This document shows positions 52,436 through 62,266 of a stretch of 64,000 bases of DNA, piece by piece. Source of the DNA: Paracoccus halophilus (GTDB lineage Bacteria > Pseudomonadota > Alphaproteobacteria > Rhodobacterales > Rhodobacteraceae); assembly GCF_000763905.1 (NCBI RefSeq), contig NZ_JRKN01000016.1, positions 1-64,000 on the forward strand. Direction: 5' to 3'. Within the stretch, counting starts at the first letter, position 1; each line of letters starts with the position of its first letter. The notes below the pieces were generated by a model. That model made no database searches. It saw only the letters and a list, made by a program, of their open reading frames with translations, and was not told the origin of the DNA. The position numbers were made by a program, and so were the translations under genes.

Positions 52436-54490
52436 ATGCCATTGGACACCCCAAAAGACCCCGCAATCGCCGCCAAGGCCGCGCTTGACCCGGAGAATTT
52501 CGCGCTGGCGAACTGCATCCGCGCGCTGTCCATCGACGCGGTGAATGCCGCCAATTCCGGCCATCCCGGCGCCCCCATGGGCATGGCGGATGCGGCCACC
52601 GTCCTGTTCCGCAACCATCTGAAATTCGATGCCAAAAACCCCGACTGGCCGGATCGCGACCGGTTCGTGCTGTCGAACGGTCATGCCTCGATGCTGCAAT
52701 ACAGCCTGCTGCATCTGACCGGTTACGAGGACATGACGCTGGATCAGGTCCGGAATTTCCGCCAATGGGGGGCGATCACCGCGGGCCATCCGGAATATGG
52801 CCATGCCAAGGGGATCGAGCTGACCACCGGCCCACTGGGCCAGGGGCTGGCCATGGCGGTCGGCATGGCGCTGGCCGAGCGTCGCCTGGCCGCCGAATTC
52901 GGGGGTGATCTGGTCGATCACCGGGTCTATGTCATGCTGGGCGATGGCTGCCTGCAGGAAGGCATCGGGCAAGAGGCGATCAGCCTTGCCGGCCATCTGG
53001 GGCTGGGCAAGCTGATCGTGCTGTATGACGACAATTCGATCACCATCGACGGCCCCACCTCGGTCAGCTTTTCCGAGGACGTGCCGGCCCGGCTGGCCGC
53101 CTGCGGCTGGCATGTGCAAAGCTGCGACGGCCATGACGGCCGCGCGCTGGATGCGGCGATTGCGGCGGCCCGGGCCGAGACCGCAAAGCCCTCGCTGATC
53201 GCGATGAAGACGGTGATCGGCTTCGGCTCACCCAACAAGGCAGGCAGCCATGACGCCCATGGCGCACCGTTGGGCACCGACGAGGCCGCGCTGACCAAAG
53301 AGGCGCTTGCCTGGGCCGCCGCGCCCTTCGAGATCCCCTCAGATCTGGCGCAGAAATGGCGCGATATCGGCATCCGCGGTGCCAGCGATCGCGAGGCGTG
53401 GGAGGCGCGGCTGGCCGCGAAACCCGCCGAACTGCGCGATGAATTCGCCCGTCGCCTGTCAGGTACGCTGCCCGCCGGTTACGAGGACACGGTCAAGGCG
53501 GCCCGCGATGCGCTGTTCGCCGGGCCGCAAACGGTCGCCACACGCAAGGCCAGCCAGATGGCGCTGGAATCCCTGACCGCCGCCCTGCCCGAGATGCTCG
53601 GCGGCTCGGCCGATCTGACCGGGTCCAATCTGACCCGCGTCAAGGCGGTGGACAGCCAGTATACGCGCGAGGCGCCGGGCCGCTATATCGGCTATGGCGT
53701 GCGCGAATTCGGCATGTCGGCGGCGATGAACGGGATCGCGCTGCATGGCGGCTTCATCCCCTATGGCGGCACTTTCCTCGTCTTCTCGGACTATGCCCGC
53801 AACGCCATCCGGCTGTCGGCGCTGATGGGAGTCGGGCCGATCTATGTCATGACTCATGACAGCATCGGGCTGGGCGAGGACGGCCCGACCCATCAGCCGA
53901 TTGAGCATCTGGCCAGCCTGCGCGCGATCCCCGGCCTGACCGTGCTGCGCCCCGCCGATACCGTCGAGACGCTGGAGGCCTGGGACATCGCCATTCGCAA
54001 CCGCCATACGCCCTCGCTTCTGGCCCTGTCGCGGCAGGCCGTGCCGCAGCTGCGGCTCGAGGCCGGCGATGAGAACCTGACCGCGAAAGGCGCCTATGTC
54101 ATCCGGCGGTTCGGCGAAGGCCGCGACCTGACCCTGATCGCCACCGGCACCGAGGTCGCGCTGGCGGTCGAGGCCGCCCAGGCGCTGCATGCCGAAGGCA
54201 TGAGCGTCGCGGTTGTCTCGATGCCGTCGTGGGAGCTGTTCGACGCGCAGCCCGAGGCTTACCGCCAGGCCACGCTGGGTGACGCGCCGCGCATCGCGAT
54301 CGAGGCAGCGGGGGTCTTTGGCTGGACCCGCTATGTGGCCAGCGAAGAGCATGTGATCGGCATGAAAGGCTTCGGGGCCTCTGCCCCGGCGGAAAGGCTG
54401 TATCAGGAGTTCGGGATCACAGCTGCCCGGATCGTCGAGCGCGCCAGAACCCTCGCCCTGGCCAGTCCCGCCAGTCAGGTCCTGGGCTGA
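52436..54490 (+). CDS. tkt: Transketolase
   Basis: 684 aa, full length. TPP/metal motif in VYVMLGDGCLQEGIGQEAISLAGHLGLGKLIVLYDDN-type sequence (GDG...N), HPEYGHAKGIELTTGPLGQG, GFGSPNKAGSHDAHGAPLG in the N-half; FGMSAAMNGIALHGGF, LGEDGPTHQPIEHLASLRAIP and GFGASAPAERLYQEFGI in the C-half. It moves two-carbon units between sugar phosphates. Here it can use erythrose 4-phosphate and sedoheptulose 7-phosphate made by the neighbouring enzymes. GAGGAG precedes the start. Divergent from the deoR operon. Confidence 0.95.
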   Translation: MPLDTPKDPAIAAKAALDPENFALANCIRALSIDAVNAANSGHPGAPMGMADAATVLFRNHLKFDAKNPDWPDRDRFVLSNGHASMLQYSLLHLTGYEDMTLDQVRNFRQWGAITAGHPEYGHAKGIELTTGPLGQGLAMAVGMALAERRLAAEFGGDLVDHRVYVMLGDGCLQEGIGQEAISLAGHLGLGKLIVLYDDNSITIDGPTSVSFSEDVPARLAACGWHVQSCDGHDGRALDAAIAAARAETAKPSLIAMKTVIGFGSPNKAGSHDAHGAPLGTDEAALTKEALAWAAAPFEIPSDLAQKWRDIGIRGASDREAWEARLAAKPAELRDEFARRLSGTLPAGYEDTVKAARDALFAGPQTVATRKASQMALESLTAALPEMLGGSADLTGSNLTRVKAVDSQYTREAPGRYIGYGVREFGMSAAMNGIALHGGFIPYGGTFLVFSDYARNAIRLSALMGVGPIYVMTHDSIGLGEDGPTHQPIEHLASLRAIPGLTVLRPADTVETLEAWDIAIRNRHTPSLLALSRQAVPQLRLEAGDENLTAKGAYVIRRFGEGRDLTLIATGTEVALAVEAAQALHAEGMSVAVVSMPSWELFDAQPEAYRQATLGDAPRIAIEAAGVFGWTRYVASEEHVIGMKGFGASAPAERLYQEFGITAARIVERARTLALASPASQVLG

Positions 54491-54493
54491 CAT

Positions 54494-54520
54494 CGGGGCA
54501 TAGCTGTCGCCCCCGCTTTT
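54494..54520 (+). terminator. Terminator-like hairpin after tkt
   Basis: GGGGC (54495-54499) can pair with GCCCC (54509-54513), extendable by a C-G pair across one bulged C, and is followed by CTTTT. It begins four bases after the tkt stop. A short stem, so moderate support. Confidence 0.5.
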
Positions 54521-54678
54521 CGATGCCCTTCGAAGATGCGCCCCGTAACGCGCCACGCTGGGAGGCGGGATCAATGCCCGGCAGCGCAAGCTGGGCGGCT
54601 GCAGCCATGCGGACGCCAAGGAGTTCACGGCCCGCCCCGCCGCCTTGTCGCGACATCCCGGCAGATCCTATCCCCTAT

Positions 54679-54768
54679 CGGGGACAGGTTCATCCGGCAC
54701 CGCTGGTTTTCATTAATGAAGACTGGCTGAAGACGAACACGGCGTCCTTGCGCGACCGAACCCGTTGA
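54679..54768 (+). pseudogene. IS630-family transposase internal remnant
   Basis: About 30 codons on the plus strand ending at a stop at 54768 encode LVFINEDWLKTNTASLR. This corresponds to the catalytic-core stretch of IS630 transposases, normally LVFIDETWxKTNM-PLRG. The catalytic aspartate of FIDE is changed to N, and the frame stops soon after. The rest of the 356-bp gap between tkt and argF (54491-54846) has no recognised gene, so this is a decayed fragment. It sits exactly at the right border of the polyol locus. Confidence 0.55.
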
Positions 54769-54846
54769 TCAGACATTTCCCGATTTCATTGGTCCGAAAC
54801 GCGCGCCGGCATCAAACCATTTCAGAACCGTCAGGCGCCGCCGCCC

Positions 54847-55773
54847 CTATACCGCCAGACACCAGCGCATGACGGCCTTTTGCGCGTGCAGCCGGTTTTC
54901 GGCCTCATCGAAGATGACCGAATTCGGCCCGTCCATGACCTCGCTCGTGACCTCGTCATCGCGATGCGCCGGCAGGCAATGCATGAACAGAGCGTCCGGT
55001 TTGGCCTGCCCCATCAGCAGCTTGTTCACCTGATAGCCACGCAGCTGATTGTGCCGCCGCTCGCGCGCGGATTGCGGGTCATGCATCGAAACCCAGGTAT
55101 CGGTCACCACCAGATCGGCGCCTTCGACGGCCTTCATCGGGTCGCGCTCGATCACCGCCTGCACCCCCTGGGCGCGGGCGAAATCCAGCGCCTCGCGTTC
55201 GGGATCCAGCGGCTGCGGCCCGGTAAAGGTGAAATCGAACCCGAATTGCCCGGCGCCATGGATCATGCTGGCGCAGACATTGTTGCCATCCCCGGACCAG
55301 ACCACCTTTTTCCCGGCAATCGGGCCGCGATGCTCCTCGAAGGTCATCACATCGGCCATGATCTGGCAGGGATGCGTGCGGTTGGTCAGCCCGTTGATCA
55401 CCGGCACGCTGGCATATTCCGCCATCTCGAGCAGCGTCACCTCTTCGAAGGTGCGGATCATGATCAGATCGACATAGCGCGACAGGACGCGGGCGGTATC
55501 GGCGATGGTTTCGCCGTGACCCAGCTGCATTTCCTTGCCCGACAGAACCATGGTCTGCCCGCCCATCTGGCGCACGCCCAGATCGAAACTGACCCGGGTC
55601 CGGGTCGAAGGCTTTTCAAAGATCAGCGCGACCATCCGGTTCCTGAGCGGCTGTTCCGCATCGGGGGCGCCCCTGGGCTGGCCGGCGCGGGCGTCCTTCA
55701 TCGCGCGCGCGGCATCAATCATGCGCCGCAAATCTGCCTTGTCGGTGGTGTCGATACCTAGAAAACTGTTCAT
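54847..55773 (-). CDS. argF: Ornithine carbamoyltransferase
   Basis: 308 aa from the ATG at 55773. It makes citrulline from ornithine and carbamoyl phosphate. Carbamoyl-phosphate motif [13 protein letters not shown], then [38 protein letters not shown] and the ornithine-site [11 protein letters not shown] are all present. A start ten codons upstream is open but the M-N-S-F-L start fits better. It follows argD on the same strand after 216 bp without a gene. Confidence 0.95.
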   Translation of the reverse strand: MNSFLGIDTTDKADLRRMIDAARAMKDARAGQPRGAPDAEQPLRNRMVALIFEKPSTRTRVSFDLGVRQMGGQTMVLSGKEMQLGHGETIADTARVLSRYVDLIMIRTFEEVTLLEMAEYASVPVINGLTNRTHPCQIMADVMTFEEHRGPIAGKKVVWSGDGNNVCASMIHGAGQFGFDFTFTGPQPLDPEREALDFARAQGVQAVIERDPMKAVEGADLVVTDTWVSMHDPQSARERRHNQLRGYQVNKLLMGQAKPDALFMHCLPAHRDDEVTSEVMDGPNSVIFDEAENRLHAQKAVMRWCLAV

Positions 55774-55989
55774 GTCTGGCTGTCTTTCGGAATGATCGGA
55801 CAAGCAAGCCGCTTTACCGATACGAGGTCAAGGCCCAAGCCGGAGGCGGCAAGGGTTCCCAAGGCGGATTCCCTGCTGACCGACGCATCGGTGCCGCGCC
55901 AGCACGCCCGGCACCCGCCCGATTCCCGAAACACCACACCGGCGCGTGGCAGCCGACCCGCCGGACAGATGGAACCAAGGCCGCATGCG

Positions 55990-57162
55990 CTAGCCCTGAA
56001 GCCGCGCGGCGGCGCGATCCAGCCGGGCGACGGCCTCGCCGATTTCCTCATCGGTGATGGTCAGCGGCGGCAAGAGACGCAGGGTGTTGTCCGCCGCGGC
56101 CACGGTCAGGACATGCTCGGCATAGCCCGCCCGGACCAGATCCGCCGGCGCCACCTTGCATTTCAGCCCCAGCATCAGCCCCTGCCCGCGCACCAGCTCG
56201 AAAACATCGGGATGCGCGGCGACCAGACCTTCCAGCTTTTGCCGCAGCAGGCCGGCCTTGCGGTTCACCTCGGCCAGAAAGGCGGGCTCGGTCACGATCT
56301 CCATGACCCGGGTCCCGACCGCGCAGGCAAGCGGATTGCCGCCATAGGTCGAGCCGTGGCTGCCCGCGACCATGGCCGAGGCCGCGTTTTCCGTGGCCAG
56401 CACCGCGCCCAGCGGAAAGCCGCCGCCGATGCCCTTGGCGACCATCATGATATCGGGGATAATGCCGGCATATTCATGCGCGAAGAGCTTGCCGGTCCGG
56501 CCCATGCCGGACTGCACCTCATCCAGCACCAGCAGGGCGCCGGTGCGGTCGCAGAGCTGCCGGATCAGGCGCAGATCCTCGTCGGCAAGCGGGCGGATGC
56601 CGCCCTCGCCCTGCACCGGCTCCAGCATCACGGCGGCGGTGCGGTCGCTGATCGCGGCCTCCAGCGCCGCCATGTCCGCCCAGGGCAATTGCCGGAAGCC
56701 GGGCATCAGCGGCCCGAACCCCTTGACCATCTTTTCCGAGCCGGCCGCCGCGATTGCCCCGGTCGAGCGGCCATGGAACGCGCCCTCGAAGGTCAGGATC
56801 TCGTACCGCTCGGGGTCGCCCTGTTCGGCCCAGTACTTGCGCACCATCTTGATCGCCAGCTCGGCCGCCTCGGTGCCGGAATTGGTGATGAAGGCGGTGT
56901 CGGCGAAAGTATGCTCGACCAGCAGATCGGCCAGCCTTTCCTGCTGCGGGATCTGATAGATGTTCGAGACATGCCAGATCCTGCCCGCCTGTCCGGTCAG
57001 CGCGGCGACCAGTTCGGGATGCGCATGGCCAAGCGCGTTCACCGCGATGCCCGCGCCAAGGTCCAGATATCGCGTCCCGTCCGTCGCGATGGCCCAGCTG
57101 CCCTCACCCCGTTCAAAGGCGATGTCGGCGCGGTTATAGGTCGGCAGGACGTGCGAAATCAT
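55990..57162 (-). CDS. argD: Acetylornithine aminotransferase
   Basis: 390 aa class III PLP aminotransferase. Landmarks: YNRADIAFERGEGSWAI at the start, NSGTEAAELAIKM, FEGAFHGRSTGAIAAAG, VMLEPVQGEGGIRP, LVLDEVQSGMGRTGKLFA and the PLP lysine in MVAKGIGGGFPLGA. It acts in arginine synthesis and possibly on succinyl-diaminopimelate in lysine synthesis. GAGGAC precedes the ATG. Upstream partner of argF, the usual argD-argF order in this group. Confidence 0.95.
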   Translation of the reverse strand: MISHVLPTYNRADIAFERGEGSWAIATDGTRYLDLGAGIAVNALGHAHPELVAALTGQAGRIWHVSNIYQIPQQERLADLLVEHTFADTAFITNSGTEAAELAIKMVRKYWAEQGDPERYEILTFEGAFHGRSTGAIAAAGSEKMVKGFGPLMPGFRQLPWADMAALEAAISDRTAAVMLEPVQGEGGIRPLADEDLRLIRQLCDRTGALLVLDEVQSGMGRTGKLFAHEYAGIIPDIMMVAKGIGGGFPLGAVLATENAASAMVAGSHGSTYGGNPLACAVGTRVMEIVTEPAFLAEVNRKAGLLRQKLEGLVAAHPDVFELVRGQGLMLGLKCKVAPADLVRAGYAEHVLTVAAADNTLRLLPPLTITDEEIGEAVARLDRAAARLQG

Positions 57163-57329
57163 GGAATTGTCCTCTTACAGGCGATGGCCGCGGTATGGCG
57201 GTGGCAAAAGGTGACGAAAAGGCAGGCGCGATCGGACGTCGAGGCGTCAACGTCGGGGACAGGCGATATGGGCGGCCCGGATGATCATGGCTTTCGCATA
57301 GCGGCAAATTCGGGGCGGCGCAACGGGTT

Positions 57330-58151
57330 TCACGGCTTCATCCGATAGCCGGTGGCCAGCCAGCGCCAGGCCAGCAGCAGAACCAGCGCGACGGCCAGCG
57401 CGCAGACGACCAGCCCGCGCAGCGGCGGCGCGTCCGATACCCCAGCGACGCCATAACGCGCGCCGTCGATCAGGTAGAAGATCGGGTTCCAGTGCGCGAG
57501 GGTGCGGAACGGCTCGGGCAGGGCCTGCACCGAATAGAAGGTCCCCGACAGAAAGGACAGCGGCGTGACGATGAAATTGGTGATCGCCGCCATCTGGTCG
57601 AATTTCTGCGCCACGATCCCGCCCAGCAGGCCCAGCCCGCCCATCAGCAGCGCGCCCAGAACCACAAAGGCCAGCATCCACAGCGGATGCGCGATCCCCT
57701 GCCCGATGACCAGCGCCATGCCGATGGCGATCACCGTCGCGACGATCAGCGCCCGCAGGAGCGAGCCGATCAGATAGCCTGCCAGGATCTCGCCCGCCGA
57801 CAGCGGCGGCATCAGCGTATCGACGATATTGCCCTGCATCTTGGCCGAGATGATGCTGGACGAGGTATTGGCGAATGCGTTCTGGATCACCGTCATCATC
57901 AGGATGCCCGGCCCCAGAAAGGCCAGATAGGACAGGCCCATGATCTCGCCCCGGTTCTGACCCAGGGCCAGGGCAAAGACCACGACGAACAGGCCGGCCG
58001 TCACCAGCGGCGCCAGAACTGTCTGCTGCCAGACATTCATGAAGCGCATCACCTCGCGCCGGGCCAGGGTATAAAGGCCCAGCCAGTTGATCCGGCCGAA
58101 ACGGCGCACCCCCATCTGGCGATTTCCGGGGCTGGACTGGAGCGGTTGCAT
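57330..58151 (-). CDS. ABC-2 type permease without adjacent ATPase
   Basis: 273 aa. Six hydrophobic segments in the ABC-2 arrangement: TLARREVMRFMNVWQQTVLAPLVTAGLFVVVFA, FLGPGILMMTVIQNAFANTSSSIISAKMQGN, LLRALIVATVIAIGMALVIG, MLAFVVLGALLMGGLGLLGGIVA, FIVTPLSFLSGTFYS and NPIFYLIDGARYGVAGVSD. It clearly resembles the exporter permease at 7018-7779, including an Ix[17 protein letters not shown] region. No ATPase gene lies beside it, so it must pair with one elsewhere. Substrate unknown. Confidence 0.85.
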   Translation of the reverse strand: MQPLQSSPGNRQMGVRRFGRINWLGLYTLARREVMRFMNVWQQTVLAPLVTAGLFVVVFALALGQNRGEIMGLSYLAFLGPGILMMTVIQNAFANTSSSIISAKMQGNIVDTLMPPLSAGEILAGYLIGSLLRALIVATVIAIGMALVIGQGIAHPLWMLAFVVLGALLMGGLGLLGGIVAQKFDQMAAITNFIVTPLSFLSGTFYSVQALPEPFRTLAHWNPIFYLIDGARYGVAGVSDAPPLRGLVVCALAVALVLLLAWRWLATGYRMKP

Positions 58152-58283
58152 CGCTGCCTCCTTGAACTTGCGGCATCGGACGGGTAAATCTGGCTATCCC
58201 CGGATTTAAGGCGGGGTTTCGCGGAATTGAAGCCACAAGTAGCATAGGGCACCGGGACCGACCCGGCGCAGGAAAGGCAAGCC

Positions 58284-58719
<436 letters not shown>

Positions 58720-59175
58720 ATGCCGCATCTGCCCCGGCTTGCCGCGCTGGCGGTGACGCTGGACGGCAGCGGCGACGGCTTGCGCGTCCTGCTGGTCCGG
58801 CGCCGCAATCCCCCCGATGCCGGGCTATGGGGCTTTCCCGGCGGCCATGTCGAACCCGGCGAGACCGGCCTTGCCGCCGCCGCCCGCGAACTGGCCGAGG
58901 AAACCGGCATCACCGCCCGCCCGCGCGGCTATATCGACAATATCGACGTGATCGAACGCACCGCCGATGGCAGCCTGCGCTTTCACTTTCTTCTGGCGGC
59001 GGTGCTTTGCGAATATGTCTCGGGCCGGCCGGTCGCGGGTGACGATGCGCTGGATGCCCGCTGGATCGCGGCGGATGACGTGCTGTCGGCCAGATTGCCG
59101 CTCAGCGCGCGGGTGCCCGAAACCTTGGCCAAGGCGCTTGCCCTGGCCGGCCTTGGGCGCACGAATTCGGGCTGA
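58720..59175 (+). CDS. NUDIX hydrolase
   Basis: 151 aa. The Nudix box is complete: [24 protein letters not shown] fits GX5EX7REUXEEXGU (about residues 41-63). [32 protein letters not shown] before the box resembles ADP-ribose/8-oxo-dGTP type enzymes, and RWIAADDVL after it is a common feature. Substrate not decidable. The ATG follows the gcrA stop directly (0 bp), so translation is coupled. Its last 193 bp are antisense to the C-terminal codons of the gene at 58983-59837. Confidence 0.88.
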   Translation: MPHLPRLAALAVTLDGSGDGLRVLLVRRRNPPDAGLWGFPGGHVEPGETGLAAAARELAEETGITARPRGYIDNIDVIERTADGSLRFHFLLAAVLCEYVSGRPVAGDDALDARWIAADDVLSARLPLSARVPETLAKALALAGLGRTNSG

Positions 59176-59837
59176 CCGATTGCGCTGGCGACCGGATCGG
59201 CCTGCCGCGACCGCGCGAAATAGACCACCGCCTGCACCAGCAGGATCGCCATGCCGAGTTCCAGGATCTCTTCGAGCCGGCCGGCCAGCGTGCCCTGCCA
59301 TTGCTCAAGCTCGATGCCAAGCGGCGCCAGCTTGCGGCCCAGCCCGTCCAGCGATTTCGACACCACAAGCAGCACCGCGCCGATCCCGACCAGCCAGCTT
59401 GGCACCGCGCCTTCGCGCAGTCCGCGCCACCACAGCGGCAGGTTCAGAAACATCAGCCGCAACCCGCAGATCACGATCAGCAGCACCACCGCGAGGCCGA
59501 TCGCCTTTTCCCATAGCGGCGCGCCACCGGAATAGAGGCGCAGCTGCAGCACGCCCTCGGTCGTGAAACGCTTGTCGAAATCCATCTCGCGCAGCGCCAT
59601 CAGCGTCAGGATCATCGGAATATGCCATTGTCCGCGCACCGATTTCGCCATGCCAAGGGCCAGCCAGGCCAGCGCCGCGAACAGCAGCAGCAGATAGGAC
59701 ATGACCTCGATGCTGTGCCCCTCCTTGAAGATCAGCCGCACCTCGTCCTGGGTCAGCAGGTCGAACCCGACCGCAGTCAGCCCCAGGCCAAGCTGCAGGT
59801 TCAGAAACAGGGACGGGTTCGGGCGAAGGTTCGGCAT
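58983..59837 (-). CDS. Membrane protein of unknown function (C-terminus overlaps NUDIX gene)
   Basis: 284 aa if the frame is read to its stop. Residues 1-205 look real: five or so hydrophobic segments, including [80 protein letters not shown] and [18 protein letters not shown]. The last ~70 residues are rich in S, A, R and P and are coded opposite the NUDIX gene, so they may be a read-through tail. No family recognised with confidence. The E-x-D-F-D-K-R-F stretch is reminiscent of small integral proteins with polar loops. Start at 59837 has no strong ribosome site. Confidence 0.6.
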   Translation of the reverse strand: MPNLRPNPSLFLNLQLGLGLTAVGFDLLTQDEVRLIFKEGHSIEVMSYLLLLFAALAWLALGMAKSVRGQWHIPMILTLMALREMDFDKRFTTEGVLQLRLYSGGAPLWEKAIGLAVVLLIVICGLRLMFLNLPLWWRGLREGAVPSWLVGIGAVLLVVSKSLDGLGRKLAPLGIELEQWQGTLAGRLEEILELGMAILLVQAVVYFARSRQADPVASAIGQPEFVRPRPARASALAKVSGTRALSGNLADSTSSAAIQRASSASSPATGRPETYSQSTAARRK

Positions 59838-59912
59838 GGGTAATCTCGTTTCGGACGGGCCGGAATGACGCAGGCGCCAGCGGATGCTGGCCGCAGCATA
59901 ACCGGACGATAC

Positions 59913-59941
59913 TTGATTGTCACTGGATCGTTACATATCGG
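59913..59941 (+). promoter_or_regulatory. Candidate promoter for metG
   Basis: TTGATT at 59913-59918 and TATCGG at 59936-59941, 17 bases apart, resemble a sigma-70 promoter in the 214-bp gap before metG. The -10 match is weak, so this is only a candidate. Confidence 0.3.
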
Positions 59942-60051
59942 ACATATGGTCGCGCGACGGCGGTTTTCAACTGTGACGCGGCGGGACAGGTCTCTGGTCT
60001 TCGCCAGTTCCGGCGGCTAAATACGGGCCACGAAAGTTACAGGATCCGTAT

Positions 60052-61770
60052 ATGGCCCGGCATCTCATCACCTCGGCGATCCCATACATCAACGGGATCA
60101 AGCATCTCGGCAATCTGGTCGGCTCGCAGCTTCCCGCCGATCTCTATGCGCGATACCTGCGCGAACGCGGGCATGAGGTGATGTTCATCTGCGCCACCGA
60201 CGAACACGGCACGCCGGCCGAACTGGCCGCCCGCAAGGCCGGCCAGCCGGTCGCCATCTATTGCGCCGAGATGCATCAGGTCCAGGCCGCCATCGCGCGG
60301 GATTTCGGCCTGTCCTTCGACCATTTCGGCCGCTCGTCGTCGGAACGCAACCACGTCCTGACCCAGCATTTCGCCGGCAAGCTGGACGAAAACGGCTGGA
60401 TCACCGAGGTCGAGGAAAGCCAGGTTTATTCCGTCGATGACGGCCGCTTCCTGCCCGACCGCTATATCGAGGGCACTTGCCCCAATTGCGGCTATGACAA
60501 GGCCCGTGGCGACCAGTGCGAGAACTGCACCAAGCAGCTGGACCCGACCGACCTGATCGAGCCGCGCTCGGCCGTCTCCGGCTCGACCAATCTCGAGGTG
60601 CGCAAGACGAAGCACCTTTATCTGCGCCAGAGCGCGCTGAAGCAGCAGCTGGCGGAATGGATCGACGGCAAGAGCGACTGGCCGATCCTGACCACCTCGA
60701 TCGCGAAGAAATGGCTGAACGACGGCGACGGGCTGCAGGATCGCGGCATCACCCGCGATCTGGACTGGGGCATCCCGGTGAAAAAGGGCGACAAGCCCTG
60801 GCCGGGGATGGAAGGCAAGGTCTTCTATGTCTGGTTCGACGCGCCCATCGAATATATCGCCGGCACCGCCGAATGGGCCGATGCGCAGGGCCGCCCCGAT
60901 TCCGACTGGCGCCGCTGGTGGCGCCTGGACGAGGGCGCAGGCGACGTGACCTATACCCAGTTCATGGGCAAGGATAACGTGCCCTTCCACACGCTGGGCT
61001 TTCCGGCCACGATCATCGGCTCGGGCGAGCCGTGGAAGCTGGTCGATTACATCAAGTCCTTCAACTACCTGACCTATGACGGCGGCCAGTTCTCGACCAG
61101 CCAGGGACGCGGCGTGTTCATGGATCAGGCGCTGTCGATCCTGCCGGCCGATTACTGGCGCTGGTGGCTGTTGTCGCATGCGCCCGAATCCGGCGACAGC
61201 GAGTTCACCTGGGACAATTTCCAGCAATCGGTGAACAAGGATCTGGCCGATGTGCTGGGCAATTTCGTCAGCCGGATCACCAAGTTCTGCCGCAGCAAGT
61301 TCGGCGAGACGGTCCCCGAGGGCGGCAGCTACGGCCCCGAGGAAGAGGCCCTGATCGAGGCGCTGACCAGCCGCATCCGCGCCTATGAGGGCTTCATGGA
61401 CCATATGGAGATCCGCAAATCGGCCGCCGAGCTGCGCGCGATCTGGGTGCTGGGCAACGAATATCTGCAATCCGCAGCGCCCTGGTCCACCTTCAAGACC
61501 GAGCCCGAGCGCGCCGCCATGCAGGTCCGGCTGGGTTTGAACCTGATCCGGCTTTACGCGGTGCTGTCCTCGGCCTTCATCCCGTTTGCCTCGGATGCGA
61601 TGCTGTCGGCGATGCGGACCGACAACCGCGACTGGCCCGACGACATCCGCGCGGCGCTGCAAGCCCTGCCCGCCGGCCATGCCTTCATCGTGCCCGAGGT
61701 GCTGTTCGCCAAGATCAGCGACGAAAGCCGCGACGAATGGCGCGAACGTTTCAAGGGGATTCGCGGCTGA
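60052..61770 (+). CDS. metG: Methionyl-tRNA synthetase
   Basis: 572 aa. It charges tRNA-Met. The class I HIGH-type site is [10 protein letters not shown] at the start, and the KMSKS-type loop is FSTSQGRG. A zinc knuckle with [17 protein letters not shown] (two CxxC pairs) is present. The anticodon-binding helical domain follows. The C-terminal ~100-residue tRNA-binding extension of E. coli MetG is absent, which is normal for alphaproteobacteria. Single gene with its own promoter region. Confidence 0.96.
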   Translation: MARHLITSAIPYINGIKHLGNLVGSQLPADLYARYLRERGHEVMFICATDEHGTPAELAARKAGQPVAIYCAEMHQVQAAIARDFGLSFDHFGRSSSERNHVLTQHFAGKLDENGWITEVEESQVYSVDDGRFLPDRYIEGTCPNCGYDKARGDQCENCTKQLDPTDLIEPRSAVSGSTNLEVRKTKHLYLRQSALKQQLAEWIDGKSDWPILTTSIAKKWLNDGDGLQDRGITRDLDWGIPVKKGDKPWPGMEGKVFYVWFDAPIEYIAGTAEWADAQGRPDSDWRRWWRLDEGAGDVTYTQFMGKDNVPFHTLGFPATIIGSGEPWKLVDYIKSFNYLTYDGGQFSTSQGRGVFMDQALSILPADYWRWWLLSHAPESGDSEFTWDNFQQSVNKDLADVLGNFVSRITKFCRSKFGETVPEGGSYGPEEEALIEALTSRIRAYEGFMDHMEIRKSAAELRAIWVLGNEYLQSAAPWSTFKTEPERAAMQVRLGLNLIRLYAVLSSAFIPFASDAMLSAMRTDNRDWPDDIRAALQALPAGHAFIVPEVLFAKISDESRDEWRERFKGIRG

Positions 61771-61871
61771 ACCCGGCCGCCTGTCGCACGCCCCCGCCCG
61801 GCCCGCCGGCGGCGCCCTCCATGCAGGTCAGGCTTGCCAAGCGCCGTGATGCCCGCTAGCCAAGCGCCGGC

Positions 61872-61957
61872 GCGGGCGTGGCGGAATGGTAGACGCATGG
61901 GACTTAAACTCCCTGGGGCGCAAGCCTGTGCGGGTTCAAGTCCCGCCGCCCGCACCA
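61872..61957 (+). tRNA. tRNA-Leu (anticodon TAA)
   Basis: 86 bases with an encoded CCA end. Acceptor GCGGGCG (61872-61878) pairs with CGCCCGC (61947-61953), then A and CCA. The T arm GCGGG-TTCAAGT-CCCGC is perfect. The anticodon loop CTTAAAC gives TAA, and a long variable arm (GGGGCGCAAGCCTGT region) fits a type II leucine tRNA. One T-T mismatch lies at the base of the anticodon stem. Confidence 0.95.
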
Positions 61958-62266
61958 CCCGCTCCCGCGCCGGACCGGCCGCAAACGGCAATCCGACGCC
62001 GGAACCGCGGACAGCCCCTGCAGAGACTGTCCGCGATCGCAGAAAAACGGCAGGAGAAAGCACACCGGTCCACCTTCCCTGCCCCCCGGGCGATCCTTAC
62101 CACCACGTTCAGACCTTCCGGGCCGATCTTTCTGCCGGCCAGACCTTTTTACGACGCAAGACGATTCGCCGCAAACACCTAGAACCATCGGATTTATACA
62201 ATTCATCTTGGTTCGCCCGCGCCACTCGGTTAGGTTCGCGCCGGACGACCCATGCAGGAGAACATG
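61958..62266. other. Gap between tRNA-Leu and the DUF4170 gene
   Basis: No convincing coding frame. A T-run (ACCTTTTTACG) near 62142-62152 might end the tRNA transcript. The last ~70 bp, less GC-rich (ATTTATACAATTCATC), probably hold the promoter of the next gene. GCAGGAG just before 62264 is its ribosome site. Confidence 0.4.

Noticed and set aside
60037..61680. A 547-codon open frame antisense to metG
   Set aside because: It mirrors a well-conserved synthetase in GC-rich DNA, has no family resemblance and is rich in R, A, G and H as antisense frames are.
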